Part shown: positions 9,771 to 20,879 of the stretch, piece by piece | How the letters are laid out: each line of letters begins with the position of its first letter | Position numbering within the stretch: position 1 is the stretch's first letter | Assembly (NCBI RefSeq): GCF_015840915.1 | Contig: NZ_CP060398.1 | Location: 3,472,001 to 3,536,000 of the forward strand | Length of the DNA stretch: 64,000 nucleotides | From: Synechococcus sp. CBW1002 | Lineage (GTDB): Bacteria; Cyanobacteriota; Cyanobacteriia; PCC-6307; Cyanobiaceae | Reading direction: 5' to 3' | The notes under the pieces: model-generated | What the model was told of the DNA's origin: nothing | The model's input: only the letters and a program-made list of their open reading frames with translations | Database searches by the model: none | Made by a program: the position numbers and the translations under genes

Positions 9771-10324
9771 CAGTCCCCCTGCTCCCGCTCCTCCAGTTCC
9801 GCCTCGAGGCGGGGCTGAATCCGCTCGAATTCCTCGCCCTCCACCAGCACGGCTTCGCTGCCGTTCATCCGGGCCACCACGAAGAAGGGATCGAGGGGAA
9901 TGAAGAGGCCATAGTCCTGACCATCCGCCTTGAACTGGATCAGCAGCTCATAGGTCTCACTGTCCTCATCCTCGTCCTCATCCTCGTCGAAGTCGTCAGG
10001 ATCGGGCTCATCGAGCTCGCCGCTCACGGTAAGAGTCACCGCTGAGCGCACCAGGGTCAGGTCATGCTCCTGCAGCACCACATCCGCCACCGAGAAGATC
10101 GCCTCGTTGCCCTCGATCGTGTCGATCAGTTCCGGGTTGGTCTCGTCATCGGTGAGCCGGAACAGGCACACCGGGGTGTCCACCGGAGTGAGCAGCCCGT
10201 AGTCGTTGCCATCCAGCGGGATCAGCTGCTCGAGGAAGCAGAGCAGTTGCCGCTGCTGGCTGTCCCGCACGAGCACCGTGGGCACATCACCGGAGGACGG
10301 GGTCGTGGGTCCGTCGGGACTCAT
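9770..10324 (-). CDS. DUF3727 domain protein
   Basis: A 184-residue acidic protein with two copies of a DUF1292-like beta fold. The first is near residues 15-85 (LLCFLEQLIPLDGNDYGLL), the second near residues 125-165 (LLIQFKADGQDYGLFIPLD). A highly acidic linker of Asp and Glu lies between them (about residues 106-122). This duplicated layout is the cyanobacterial and plastid DUF3727 family, whose biochemical function is unknown to me. It sits between ruvX and the YqeG gene on the same strand and overlaps YqeG by one base, so the three probably form an operon. Confidence 0.85.
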   Translation of the reverse strand: MSPDGPTTPSSGDVPTVLVRDSQQRQLLCFLEQLIPLDGNDYGLLTPVDTPVCLFRLTDDETNPELIDTIEGNEAIFSVADVVLQEHDLTLVRSAVTLTVSGELDEPDPDDFDEDEDEDEDSETYELLIQFKADGQDYGLFIPLDPFFVVARMNGSEAVLVEGEEFERIQPRLEAELEEREQGD

Positions 10325-10345
10325 GGGGGAGGAGCGTTGTCCCCC

Positions 10346-10819
10346 TCAGGATGGATCAGCATGGTCCGACCTGCAGGAATTCGGGGTCGCCGGCAGGACC
10401 GGTTCGGGACCCTCCCCCAGCCACTGCTCCAGCAACAGGGCTGCGGCGGCGCTGTCCAGGGCGCCGCTGCGATCGCCGTGCAGGCCATGGAGCTCGGCGG
10501 CGGCCCAGCTGCTGGCGAACTCATTCACCAGGGCCAGCGGCAGGTTCAGCTGCCGGGCCAGCCGTTCGCCATACCGGCGGCAATGGACCGCCTGGGCGGT
10601 GGGTTGCTGCTGCTGATCCAGGGGCAGCCCCACCACCAGGGCCTCAACGCGGCGCTGGCGAGCCAGTGGCTCCAGCACAGCCAGATCGGCCGGGAAGGAC
10701 CCGCGCCGCAACGGCGGCAGCGATGTGACCGTGAGACCGAGCGGGTCACAGCCGGCCAGGCCGATGCGCCTGCGGCCCACGTCGAGGGCGAGCACCGAGC
10801 GGCGACGGGGGACAGGCAT
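10346..10819 (-). CDS. ruvX: RuvX/YqgF-type Holliday junction resolvase (pre-16S rRNA nuclease)
   Basis: RNase H-fold protein of 157 residues. The first acidic residue is in LALDVGRRRIGLAG. The glycine-rich strand VEALVVGLPLD follows. The second acidic residue sits in VNEFASSWAA and the third in ALDSAAAALLL. In most homologues the middle motif reads DER followed by L/T/S, and here it is NEF, so the catalytic Glu is kept while its neighbours differ. Family members process the 5' end of 16S rRNA in E. coli and were first proposed as junction resolvases. Start MPVPRRRSVLALD at 10819. Downstream is the DUF3727/YqeG pair. Confidence 0.86.
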   Translation of the reverse strand: MPVPRRRSVLALDVGRRRIGLAGCDPLGLTVTSLPPLRRGSFPADLAVLEPLARQRRVEALVVGLPLDQQQQPTAQAVHCRRYGERLARQLNLPLALVNEFASSWAAAELHGLHGDRSGALDSAAAALLLEQWLGEGPEPVLPATPNSCRSDHADPS

Positions 10820-10886
10820 CCGGGGGGTGGGGAGGCTGCGCGGGGGCGAGGGCGCAGAGTTGGATGGCGAGGCTTGATGGCCTGGC

Positions 10887-11900
10887 TCAATGGTCCCGCA
10901 GCGGGGAGGGAACCGGGCGCCGGCGGGGCTGCAGGGGTTCCAGCAGGGCGGTGAGGCGTTTCATCGCCGGGTGGACCACCGCCCGTTCCTGACGGCGCCA
11001 GACGCTGCGGGCCATCAGGATCCGTTCGCCGCAGGCCTCTGCACCGAGGTGCTCCAGCCACTGGTGCGGCGAGGGCTGGGTCACGTCGCAGGCCAGCCAC
11101 AGGGGTTCGGTCGGCGTCAGCTCGGCCGCCAGGCGCTGCAGCAGCAGTTCGGTGGCCGGACCGACCAGCTCCACCCAGCCCGGATGCACGCTCAGTTCAA
11201 CATCGTGGCCCCCGCCGGGATGGTCGCCGAGCCAGCGCACCCCCGCCACCGCCTGATCCCGACAGGGATCGACAAGCATCCAGCCGCGGTTCTGGCTCTG
11301 ATCCAGCAGATCTTCGGGGCGGCGATCGAGCAACTGGCGCAGCTGGGCGGGGCAGGCGGCCTGCTCCAGATGCCAGAGCAATGGTCCGGAGCGGCGCTGC
11401 AGGCGACGCAGCTGCAGCTCCGATGGGATGGGTTGGGGAGCCTGCCCCTGGGGTTGCCAGCGCCAGATCCGGTCGGTGCGCAGGGGCTGAAAACCCTGTT
11501 CGCGCAGTTGGGCCTGGCGGTCAGTGTCGAGGCTGGCGGCGCTGGCGATCCAGCTGGTGGCTCCGGTGGTGCGCTGGATCGCTTCCCGCAGCAGGGCCAC
11601 AGCGACGCAACGGCGACCCGGATCGCCCTCCAGTCCACGGGCCAGCCGCAGATGCTGCACCTGCCAGCAACTGCCGGTGCGGTTGAGGGGACGCACCACC
11701 ACAAGTCCGAGCGGCAGGCTGGCTCCGAAGAGCATGCGCGTCGCCACCAGCACCTGGGGAGCCAGGGGCTGGCGGGGGGTGAGGGCATGGATCAGCCGGG
11801 CCGGCAGGGCCAGCAGCACGGCCCGCTGCAGCAGCGGCTGGAGCGGCAGGAAGGCCGGATCATCGAGGAGCGGCAGATGCCAGGGCTGCAGCGGCTGCAC
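10887..11900 (-). CDS. Conserved hypothetical protein with GNAT-like region
   Basis: The open frame reaches 12173, but its first part overlaps the CofE-like gene and is low-complexity. I place the start at the GTG at 11900 (VQPLQPWHLPLLDD), giving 337 residues. The middle contains CVAVALLREAIQRT and then TDRQAQLREQGFQPL, which resemble the acetyl-CoA-binding turn and the terminal helix of GNAT acetyltransferases. I see no clear P-loop glycines, so this is a weak assignment. The C-terminus is basic (RRRPVPSPLRDH). It sits between ruvX and the CofE-like gene on the same strand. Real coding is likely, but the start and function are uncertain. Confidence 0.6.
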   Translation of the reverse strand: MQPLQPWHLPLLDDPAFLPLQPLLQRAVLLALPARLIHALTPRQPLAPQVLVATRMLFGASLPLGLVVVRPLNRTGSCWQVQHLRLARGLEGDPGRRCVAVALLREAIQRTTGATSWIASAASLDTDRQAQLREQGFQPLRTDRIWRWQPQGQAPQPIPSELQLRRLQRRSGPLLWHLEQAACPAQLRQLLDRRPEDLLDQSQNRGWMLVDPCRDQAVAGVRWLGDHPGGGHDVELSVHPGWVELVGPATELLLQRLAAELTPTEPLWLACDVTQPSPHQWLEHLGAEACGERILMARSVWRRQERAVVHPAMKRLTALLEPLQPRRRPVPSPLRDH

Positions 11901-12084
11901 GCCCCAGTCGGCGGGAATTCCTGCCGATGGCGGCGTAGCCGCAGCCTGATCGGCCGGATGTGAACTGCCTTCACCCGAGCTGGTGGCGTGCCCAGACGTG
12001 GATCGGGCAGCGCTGATGTTGCGGCTGATGGCGGCTGGCACGGCGTTCCCGCAGCGTGGCGACCCTCGCAGGCCTTCTCCCAGT

Positions 12085-13317
12085 TTAGGCCGGGCGTACC
12101 AGCACAAGCGGCGTGCGCTCGTTGGCATTACCGGCCGGATTGGGCCGCAGGGCTCGCTGCAGCAGGGCTTCATCGCAACCCTGGCTGGCCGCCAGCACCT
12201 TGACGCGGCCCAGATCGTTCACATCCACGATCGCCACACCCACACCGAGGGCGGCAGCCAGGCGTTCACAGACGTCCTCGGGCTGATGCGGGCCCAGCAC
12301 GATCGTCTGGTCGTAGGGGGGGGTGGTGCCGGTGATGTCGTCGATCAGGCGGGCCTGATCCCCGGCCAGTCGGTAGAAGCCACCCTTGAGCCCCACCAGC
12401 TTCATGGCCGATCCCGCCAGCCAGGCGCAGAGCACCCGCGCCGGACCCACCACATCGATCAGGGTCTGCAGCCCGCAGGCACTCGCCAGGCTGCTGGTGG
12501 GATGGAACACACGGCAGAGCAGACGGGCCAGCATCGAGGGCTGCACCGTGGCGGGATGGTGGTAGCGGCCCTGCATCACCGCCAGGGGCGTCTCGCCGAT
12601 GGTGAGGATGTCGCCGGGCTGCAGCAGAGGGCCGGCGTAGCGCTGCAGCACAGCCTCGGGATCGTCGAGCACCCCCAGCAGATGGGTGCGGATCGGCAAC
12701 ACCCGGCAGCGTTCACCCTCGCGCCAGGGGGCCTCGACCTCGGTGAGCACACCAGGCTTACGCAGGGGGACCAGCAGTCCGTCACGCCGCTCGAGTCGGC
12801 CGAAGGGGCCGTAGTTGATCCAGAACACCTCCAGCCAGAGGGTGTCGAGCAGGGAGCGGAGGTCCACGTCTGCCGCTGCGCTGATCCGTACCGAGACCTC
12901 CACCTCGGTGCTCTTGCGGCCCTTGAGGATGTAGGCGAACCAGTAGCCATCGGAGCGGGCGTCTTCATCCGGGTGATGGGGCGTCACCCGGGTGGAGACG
13001 CGGAGTGCGGAGAGATCACCGCGGCCGAGCAGCACGGGATTGACCCGCAGCTCCGGCACGAACACCTCCATGCGGGGGTGGGGATTGCGCAGCGTCAGGC
13101 TGCCGCTCAGCTCCACGCTGCCGCCGCTGCCGGCATCGCCCTGTTCACCTGAGCTGCCGCCTGCGTTGCAGCGCTGCACCCGCCAGGCACCGGAACTGAG
13201 CCGCAGGGGCGATGCGGGCCTCAGGCGGTGGCCCAGCTCCAGCCACAGCAGGGTGAGGCCGAAGGCGAGGGCCACCAGCAGGATCGAGGGGAGCAGCACG
13301 GGCAAGGGCGGGGACAA
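12085..13317 (-). CDS. CofE-like (F420-0:gamma-glutamyl ligase-type) membrane-anchored protein
   Basis: A 410-residue protein with one N-terminal hydrophobic helix (about residues 5-28), a beta-rich middle region, and a C-terminal half resembling the CofE fold. That half includes GDILTIGETPLAVMQGRY, GLQTLIDVVGPARVL, KGGFYRLAGDQARLIDDITGT and VAIVDVNDLGRVKVLA. Cyanobacteria commonly carry this family although they are not thought to make coenzyme F420 in this way, so the substrate is unknown. It is divergent from phoH, with 113 bases between the starts (13318-13430), which should contain both promoters. Confidence 0.78.
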   Translation of the reverse strand: MSPPLPVLLPSILLVALAFGLTLLWLELGHRLRPASPLRLSSGAWRVQRCNAGGSSGEQGDAGSGGSVELSGSLTLRNPHPRMEVFVPELRVNPVLLGRGDLSALRVSTRVTPHHPDEDARSDGYWFAYILKGRKSTEVEVSVRISAAADVDLRSLLDTLWLEVFWINYGPFGRLERRDGLLVPLRKPGVLTEVEAPWREGERCRVLPIRTHLLGVLDDPEAVLQRYAGPLLQPGDILTIGETPLAVMQGRYHHPATVQPSMLARLLCRVFHPTSSLASACGLQTLIDVVGPARVLCAWLAGSAMKLVGLKGGFYRLAGDQARLIDDITGTTPPYDQTIVLGPHQPEDVCERLAAALGVGVAIVDVNDLGRVKVLAASQGCDEALLQRALRPNPAGNANERTPLVLVRPA

Positions 13318-13430
13318 AAGAGCTGGGAATCGGCGCCGCCGATCCGATTCGCTACGAGGCGCGAACGGCCGGAGCGTAGATGGCCTGGCCGCCCTAGCTT
13401 CGCCAGCACCGATCGGGCGAGAGCTCCGGT

Positions 13431-14810
13431 ATGCGCAAGACCTTCGTTCTCGACACCAATGTGCTGCTGCACGACCCCGAGGCGATGCGTCGCTTTGAAG
13501 ACAACAACGTCGTGATTCCGATCGAGGTCGTCGAGGAGATCGATCGCTTCAAGCGCGATCCCTCTGAAAAGGGGCGCAATGCCCGCCAGGTGTCGCGCCT
13601 GCTCGACGACCTGCGCAGCCGCGGCAATCTCTCGGAAGGAGTGCCGCTCGACGGCAGGGATGGCGGACACCTCAAGGTGGTGTTCTGCCGCAGTGAAACC
13701 CTCACCCAACTGCCGCCGGAACTGAAGGCTGGCAATGGCGACAACAACATCCTGGCCGTAGCCCTTGAGCAGCGGCTCTCGGAGGTGATGGGCAGCCAAC
13801 CTCCGGTGGTGCTGGTCACCAAGGACACCAACCTGCGCATCAAGGCCGATGCGGTGGGACTCACCGCGCAGGATTACACCACCGACAAGGTGGACATCGC
13901 CGATCTCTATCCCGGCGTCTGCGAGGTCTGGATCGACGCAGGCCGGATGGATCAGGTCAAAGGAGATGGGGGACTGGCGATCGCGGCGCTGCCGGATGGG
14001 GCCATTCCCGGCGGAACGCTGCAGGCCAATGAAGGGGTGATGCTGGTGGATCCAGCCCAGCCCAGCCACACCCTGCTGGCCCGCTATGACGCGGCCGATG
14101 GGGCGATCCATCCGCTGCAGCGGGTGACGAAGGTGAAGCTGGGGCGGGTACAGGCCCGCAACCGCGAGCAGAGCTTTGCCCTCGATCTGCTGCTGGATCC
14201 GGCCGTGCAGCTGGTGACATTGGTGGGCAAGGCGGGCACCGGCAAGACCCTGCTGGCCCTGGCGGCGGGGCTGCATCAGGTGGCGGATGAGCACCGCTAC
14301 GACCGCATGCTGGTAACGCGGCCGGTGATCTCCCTGGGCAAGGAACTCGGCTTTCTGCCGGGGGATCTGGAGGACAAGATGGGTCCCTGGATGCAACCGA
14401 TCATCGACAACCTCGATTTCCTGCTCGGCGGCGAAGACCGCGGGTCGATGCGGGCCGGCCAGCGGGGGCCACGCAACAGCTGGGCGGATCTGAAGGGGAT
14501 GGGCTTGCTGGAAGTGGAGGCGATCAGCTACATCCGCGGCCGCTCGATTCCACGCCAGTTCATGGTGGTGGACGAGGCGCAGAACCTCACCCCCCATGAG
14601 GTGAAGACGATCGTGACCCGGGTGGGCGAGGGCACCAAGATCGTGCTCACCGGCGATCCTTATCAGATCGACAATCCCTACGTGGATGCGGAAAGCAACG
14701 GCCTCACCTGGCTGGTGGAGCGCTTCAAGGGCCAGCCCCTGGCGGGCCATGTCACCTTGCTGCGTGGTGAGCGCTCGGCCCTGGCGGAACTGGCGGCCAA
14801 CCTCCTCTGA
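13431..14810 (+). CDS. phoH: PhoH-family ATPase with N-terminal PIN domain
   Basis: The 459-residue protein joins a PIN ribonuclease-like domain to a PhoH helicase/ATPase domain. The PIN domain has Asp residues in TFVLDTNVLLHD, EEIDRFK, GNGDNNILAVAL and TKDTNLRIKAD. The PhoH domain has Walker A GKAGTGKTLLALA at about residue 265, and Walker B FMVVDEAQNLTPHEV with GTKIVLTGDPYQID downstream. This layout is known as PhoH2 or YlaK-like and is an RNA unwinding and cleaving toxin-type enzyme in mycobacteria. Despite the name there is no direct evidence here of phosphate control. It converges tail-to-tail with the SIMPL gene, leaving 3 bases. Confidence 0.93.
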   Translation: MRKTFVLDTNVLLHDPEAMRRFEDNNVVIPIEVVEEIDRFKRDPSEKGRNARQVSRLLDDLRSRGNLSEGVPLDGRDGGHLKVVFCRSETLTQLPPELKAGNGDNNILAVALEQRLSEVMGSQPPVVLVTKDTNLRIKADAVGLTAQDYTTDKVDIADLYPGVCEVWIDAGRMDQVKGDGGLAIAALPDGAIPGGTLQANEGVMLVDPAQPSHTLLARYDAADGAIHPLQRVTKVKLGRVQARNREQSFALDLLLDPAVQLVTLVGKAGTGKTLLALAAGLHQVADEHRYDRMLVTRPVISLGKELGFLPGDLEDKMGPWMQPIIDNLDFLLGGEDRGSMRAGQRGPRNSWADLKGMGLLEVEAISYIRGRSIPRQFMVVDEAQNLTPHEVKTIVTRVGEGTKIVLTGDPYQIDNPYVDAESNGLTWLVERFKGQPLAGHVTLLRGERSALAELAANLL

Positions 14811-14813
14811 GCC

Positions 14814-15593
14814 TCACTCCACCCGGAAGGTCACCCCCATGATCGCCGTGATGTCCTTGTCGATGGTGCGGGTGTCGTAGGAGCCACCGTCGCCGATGTC
14901 CGTGGAGTTGGGACGGGTGATCTGGAACAGGCCAGTGTCGGCGTTGGTGATCGCGCCGATGCCGCTGCCGGCCTCGCGCGCGATGGCAACGGCCCGCTGC
15001 CGCGCATCACGGGTGGCCTTGGCGAGCATGTCCACCCGCTTCTCCGCCAGCTTGGTGAAGGTGTAGGCCGGCTCCTCGATCGTGAGCGGGATGCCCTCGC
15101 CGATCAGGCTGCCAATGCCGGCCGAGACCCGCGCGATCCGGTCCACATCGGGGCTGGCGATGCGCAGGGTCTGGCGACTGGTCCAGCTCACCGATCGCAA
15201 CTCGCCGGTGCGGGGATCGCGCACCTCCTCCCGGTCCGAACGCACCGGATCAAGCGAGAGCTCCGCCGCCGCGATGCCCTGCTCCTGGAGCCAGGTGCGG
15301 CTGCGTTGCACCAGCGGCTGCAGGGCCTGCCACGACTCCTGCTGGCTGGCGCCGCCGGCGCTCACCACCACCATCCAATCGGCGAAGTCGCTGCGGATCC
15401 GTTCGGTGCTGGCGCCGGTCACGGTGATGGCGTCATTGGCGCGACGCAACCCCTTCACCGCCACGGCGCTGGCTGTGACCAGTCCAACCCCCAGCACCGC
15501 CATGGCGAACACCAGGGGCGGTGTGCGCCGCAGCGGACCCAGAAAGGCGGCAGCGCTGCCCCGATCCGGGGCGGGAGATGCGGGAGTGGACAT
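14814..15593 (-). CDS. SIMPL-domain (DUF541) membrane-anchored protein
   Basis: The protein has an N-terminal membrane helix (PPLVFAMAVLGVGLVTASAVAV) followed by a SIMPL domain from about residue 55 (AITVTGASTERIRSDFADW) to the C-terminus (DITAIMGVTFRVE). The start at 15593 is preceded by GAAGG with a 7-base spacer. An upstream ATG at 15620 would add 9 residues. The length of about 259 residues is usual for the periplasmic or outer-membrane DUF541 group, whose function is poorly defined. The terminal 60 codons reappear as a decayed copy at 48505-48685. Confidence 0.87.
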   Translation of the reverse strand: MSTPASPAPDRGSAAAFLGPLRRTPPLVFAMAVLGVGLVTASAVAVKGLRRANDAITVTGASTERIRSDFADWMVVVSAGGASQQESWQALQPLVQRSRTWLQEQGIAAAELSLDPVRSDREEVRDPRTGELRSVSWTSRQTLRIASPDVDRIARVSAGIGSLIGEGIPLTIEEPAYTFTKLAEKRVDMLAKATRDARQRAVAIAREAGSGIGAITNADTGLFQITRPNSTDIGDGGSYDTRTIDKDITAIMGVTFRVE

Positions 15594-15809
15594 GGCAGGA
15601 CCTTCGCTGGTCCGATGCAAGCGCCGCTGGGTCGGAGTGCAGCCCTACGTAAGGAAAGCTTACGGTGGTCCCTAGAGCTGATCTGATGGGCGAAGGATTG
15701 CAATGCCCCTTCTCGGGCGCGGATGGATGCCAAGGTTCATCCACTGGTGCCTCTCGAGTGCATGGTGCATCCACTCAGCAAGGAGACGTGAAAGAATAGT
15801 TTAGTGATT

Positions 15810-16769
15810 CTAGCTTTTCTTTCGTTTCGCCTGGTACATCAGAGCATCTCCCTCCTCGATCAGATCAGAGATGCTTCCATGGCGTGATGGATCGAAGGCA
15901 ACGACCCCGCAGGAGAACTGCAAGTCCCACGTATTCTCGGGTTTCTGTTTTTCCTGAATGGCTGCAAGCTCCAGGGCTGCCACTGCCCTGCGCGCGTCAC
16001 TCACGGTGACGTTGACCAGCAATGCCACGAACTCGTCGCCTCCCAACCGAGCGACCAGATCCGAGCTGCGGAAGGCCACCGCCAGCAGTGAGGCGAACTG
16101 ACGAATCAGGCCATCGCCGGCGGCGTGGCCCCTGGTGTCGTTGATCGCCTTCAGCCCATCGAGATCGAAGAACACCAATGTTGCCGGGAGCTTCTGGCGC
16201 TGGCAGAGCGTAAGGCCGTAGGCTGCAAGATTCAGGAATCCCCGCCGATTCGTGATCCCGGTGAGTTCATCGGTGATCGAGAGCTGGAAGCCGGCCAGTT
16301 CACTCTCCGCGATCTGCGCCAGATCCTCCAATGTGGCCAGATCGTCGTCACACAGCTCGCGGGGTTTCTGATCGATCAGGCAGAGGGTTCCAAGGGCAAA
16401 GCCTTGGAGATCCTTCAAGGGCCTGCCTGCGTAGAAGCAGATGTTCGGCTCGCCAGTGACCAGGGGGTTGTGCGCAAAGCGTTGGTCTGCACGGGCATCG
16501 GGAATGAGGAAGATGTGGTCTTCCAGGATGGCGTGTGCGCAGAAAGCCACATCGCGAGGGGTTTCAGTTGTATTCAGCCCCATGCAGGATTTGAACCACT
16601 GCCGGTTGGCATCCACCAGGGTCACCAGGGCGATCGGCACATCAAACAGGCGTCGGGCCAGCCGGGTCAATCGATCAAACCTCTCTTCGTTGGGACCATC
16701 CAGAAGCGCGCTCCGCTGCAGTACCTCCAGGCGCAGAGCTTCATCGGCGGGGAGTGCAGCGCTGGTCAT
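15810..16769 (-). CDS. GAF-domain diguanylate cyclase
   Basis: A 319-residue cytoplasmic signalling protein. Residues about 25-155 form a GAF domain (RLFDVPIALVTLVDANRQWFKS, CAHAILEDHIFLIPDA, FYAGRPLKDLQGFALGTL). Residues about 165-319 form a GGDEF domain starting at DELTGITNRRGF, with metal-binding FFDLDGLKAIND and an intact LGGDEF signature. It should therefore make cyclic di-GMP from GTP. I see no RxxD inhibitory site immediately before the signature. It is monocistronic, with 189 bases to the SIMPL gene start and 185 bases downstream to fumC. Confidence 0.92.
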   Translation of the reverse strand: MTSAALPADEALRLEVLQRSALLDGPNEERFDRLTRLARRLFDVPIALVTLVDANRQWFKSCMGLNTTETPRDVAFCAHAILEDHIFLIPDARADQRFAHNPLVTGEPNICFYAGRPLKDLQGFALGTLCLIDQKPRELCDDDLATLEDLAQIAESELAGFQLSITDELTGITNRRGFLNLAAYGLTLCQRQKLPATLVFFDLDGLKAINDTRGHAAGDGLIRQFASLLAVAFRSSDLVARLGGDEFVALLVNVTVSDARRAVAALELAAIQEKQKPENTWDLQFSCGVVAFDPSRHGSISDLIEEGDALMYQAKRKKS

Positions 16770-16954
16770 GGAACGGAAGCGAGGGGTTCAGCACACCTGG
16801 GATCATCCTGCTGGGCAAGAGTTCATTCAGACAGAGAATGAAGGGATTTGCGCCATCTGGAGCCTGGTCTGCAAGGCTCTTCAATGCTGTTCGCCCTTGG
16901 AGTCGTTGGCCGTACGGGTGAAGCCCCACCCATGTGCCGGATTTCTCTGCAGGC

Positions 16955-18397
<1,443 letters not shown>

Positions 18398-18446
18398 GAC
18401 CTGGGCTGGGACTGGATCAGAAACTGGACAGGGATCGGGCCACCCC

Positions 18447-19028
18447 TCAGCGGCTGGTCACCACCTCGGCATTGAGTTCGTTGAAGCTGACGGTGGTGCT
18501 GGTGGCCTGCCCTTCCGGCAGGGCGATCCCGGTGGCGCGGCTCACAGCATCGTTGATCGCCTCGAGGTTCACCTGGCCGGCGGCGTCGAGCAGCACCGTG
18601 CCGTCTCCATCCAGCACCACCACCTGGGGCACGGTGCCCTTCCAGTAGTGGGCCGGATCGCTGCTGCCGCCATCGGGCCGGTTCTGAAGCGGATCGGTCA
18701 CCAGGGGCAGCAGGTCAATGTTGTTGCCCCAGAGCCGCTGCAGCTCCGACACCACCGGCGAAAACTGCTTGCTGGCGGCTGAATCATCGAGGTAATAGAT
18801 CACCACCGACGGCCGGTGAGCCGCCAGGGCGTCCGCCAGGCTGTTGCGGGGTGGCACGAGCGACCCGTTGCCGGCGTAGAGGGCGTAGATGTTGCCGTCG
18901 TAGTTGTCGTTGGTGAGCGAGGCCTGGGCTCCGGCGGGCAGGGCGACCAGGCCGAGGCTGAGCAGCACCAGCGCCACCAGCCGGGTGATGGCGCGCCGCA
19001 GAACAGGAAGCAGGGCCGAAGACAACAA
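18447..19028 (-). CDS. Thioredoxin-like thylakoid protein (photosystem I accumulation-factor family)
   Basis: A 193-residue protein with an N-terminal membrane or signal segment ([20 protein letters not shown]) followed by [20 protein letters not shown] and a thioredoxin-like fold ([37 protein letters not shown]). The CxxC of active thioredoxins is replaced by DDSAAS, so it is not redox-active in the usual way. I recall similar cyanobacterial proteins annotated as thylakoid photosystem I accumulation factors. That name comes from memory and cannot be confirmed here. Downstream on the same strand is fumC. Confidence 0.72.
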   Translation of the reverse strand: MLSSALLPVLRRAITRLVALVLLSLGLVALPAGAQASLTNDNYDGNIYALYAGNGSLVPPRNSLADALAAHRPSVVIYYLDDSAASKQFSPVVSELQRLWGNNIDLLPLVTDPLQNRPDGGSSDPAHYWKGTVPQVVVLDGDGTVLLDAAGQVNLEAINDAVSRATGIALPEGQATSTTVSFNELNAEVVTSR

Positions 19029-19097
19029 CGGGCATGGGCGGGTGGCGCCATTGTGACGCGCGCCCGTCTGGACTGACCTGGCCAGCCTGGCAGGGGA

Positions 19098-20786
19098 TCA
19101 GCTGCGGCCCACACTGCGGCCCATGCCCTGCAGGATGCCGCGGCCGATCAAGCCCAGACCGCGACCCACCACCTGGGTGAGGAGCACCACCACGAAATCG
19201 CCGAGCCGGCGCAGCAGGGCCTGGAGCTGGGGAGCCAGGGCATCGCGGCCCTCCAGCGCCAGGGTGACCAGCTGCTGCCACCAGCCCAGCCGGCGCAGTT
19301 CCTGATCACGGGGCTCGGTGAGGGCGAGGGTCTCGATGGCACCCTGGTCGAGCCGGAACAACTGCCGCCGGCTTTCGTAGAGCAGCACGGGCCGCTCGAA
19401 CCATTCGCTCCAGCGCTGCTGGGCGCTGAGGCGGTTGCGCAACCGCTCCAGGTTGCGGGTCGAGAGCAGTTCGGGCCGCAGCAGATAGCGGCGCAGTTCC
19501 GGCCAGGCCCCGCAGCAGGCCAGCACATCGAGGCAGATCAGCTCCGCGCTGCGCACCAGCCAGTTGCTGACCAGCAGTTCGAGGTGGAGCAAGGCCAGCG
19601 GTTCATCCGGCGCCAGCAGCCGTCCGTCGACCATCACCGGCTGGGCCTGCACCAGGCTGATCAGCATCGGCTGGGGATCGGGCAGTTCCGGGTCGTCGTC
19701 GGTGAGTGCCGCACTGGCCAGCAGGGTGTCGGCCACGGGCCGGAGGCTGCCATCGCAGGGCAATTGCACGTAGGTGCCGGCCATGCAGCGCAGGGCCTCG
19801 CGGCGCAGCTCCGCCTGCCAGGCCCGCCAGCTGTCCTGCAGGGTCACACCACGCTGGTTGTCCTGCATCAGCCGCAGGCGCAGGCGGTCGAACTGCTCCA
19901 GCAGGGCCAGCAGCAGGTCTTCCCGGCGGCTGGGGCTGAGCCCCTCAAGGGCCAGCAGCAGGCCACTGCGGTTGGCCAGCTCGGCGCGGCAGGTCTCCTG
20001 CAGGCGGGCTCGGATCGCCTGCCAGACGCTGCTGGCATCCCGCTGGCGCAGGGTGAGGCTGGTGCTGGAGCGGCGGGTCAGGGCCGTGCCGCTGGCCTCA
20101 GCGGGGGGAGACGGCAGCTCCGGGATCTCCTGGCTCCAGGCCAGCTGGGCCGGTGCCCAGATCCACAGCAGCAACTGCCGGGCGACCCGCAGCTCCCGCT
20201 GGCGGCCCTCCAGCAGCAGTTGCTGCAACAGGCTCTGCGGCGGCGGATCGAGCAGGTGGGCGCAGAGGGCCAGATCGGCATCGATCTGCTGCAGACCGCT
20301 GAGCAGCAACCACTGACCCAGCCCCAGCACCGGCGCGCTGCTCGGCGGAGCCGCCGCTGCGCTGCCGCTGGCAGCGAGGTGCACCACCCGCCCGCCGGCC
20401 AGCAAGGTCGTGATCGCCTCCAGCAGAGCGTCGGGGTCGGGGTCCTGCAGCAGTCCCTGCACCGGCAGAGCCAGCCACTGTTCGCGCCGGTCGGTGGCCC
20501 CGGCGGGCAGGGTCAGCAGGATCGGTGCCGGTTGCCAGCGCTCCTGCAGGTGCTGCACTTCGGTCAGCAAGGCCTCAGGTGCGGGCAAGGGGGCCGCCAG
20601 GCACCACAGGATCAACTGCGGCGCACCCTGAAGCGCCTCGGCAGTGAGGGCCACCCGGTAGCCGCTGGGCTCACCGCTGAGCAGGCTGGCCAGCCCATGG
20701 CGCAGCAGGGGGTCAGCCAACAGCAGCAGCTGCGGAACGGAGTCAGGGGGCGACGAGCCCGATGTGGAACGCACGCCCAGGGGCAC
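19098..20786 (-). CDS. DUF3685 protein with receiver-like N-terminus
   Basis: The 562-residue protein starts with a receiver-like fold (LLLLADPLLRHGLASLL, then LILWCLAAPLP) that lacks the phospho-acceptor Asp in the expected place. A long mainly helical region follows, and the C-terminus is glycine-rich and amphipathic (VVVLLTQVVGRGLGLIGRGI). This layout matches cyanobacterial DUF3685, which has chloroplast relatives. The function is not known to me. The C-terminal segment could attach to a membrane. It is separated by 93 bases from the Fur-family gene upstream on the same strand. Confidence 0.78.
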   Translation of the reverse strand: MPLGVRSTSGSSPPDSVPQLLLLADPLLRHGLASLLSGEPSGYRVALTAEALQGAPQLILWCLAAPLPAPEALLTEVQHLQERWQPAPILLTLPAGATDRREQWLALPVQGLLQDPDPDALLEAITTLLAGGRVVHLAASGSAAAAPPSSAPVLGLGQWLLLSGLQQIDADLALCAHLLDPPPQSLLQQLLLEGRQRELRVARQLLLWIWAPAQLAWSQEIPELPSPPAEASGTALTRRSSTSLTLRQRDASSVWQAIRARLQETCRAELANRSGLLLALEGLSPSRREDLLLALLEQFDRLRLRLMQDNQRGVTLQDSWRAWQAELRREALRCMAGTYVQLPCDGSLRPVADTLLASAALTDDDPELPDPQPMLISLVQAQPVMVDGRLLAPDEPLALLHLELLVSNWLVRSAELICLDVLACCGAWPELRRYLLRPELLSTRNLERLRNRLSAQQRWSEWFERPVLLYESRRQLFRLDQGAIETLALTEPRDQELRRLGWWQQLVTLALEGRDALAPQLQALLRRLGDFVVVLLTQVVGRGLGLIGRGILQGMGRSVGRS

Positions 20787-20879
20787 GGAGTGGGCCCAAG
20801 GTACCGATCACTGCCTCAGAACTCCAGAGGTGTGGCGGGTTGACCGGATGGACTGACCAGGTGCATTGACGGGGTGAAC

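Noticed and set aside
13221-14750. Minus-strand open frame (509 codons)
   Set aside because: It runs antisense through phoH, which has Walker A and B motifs on the plus strand.
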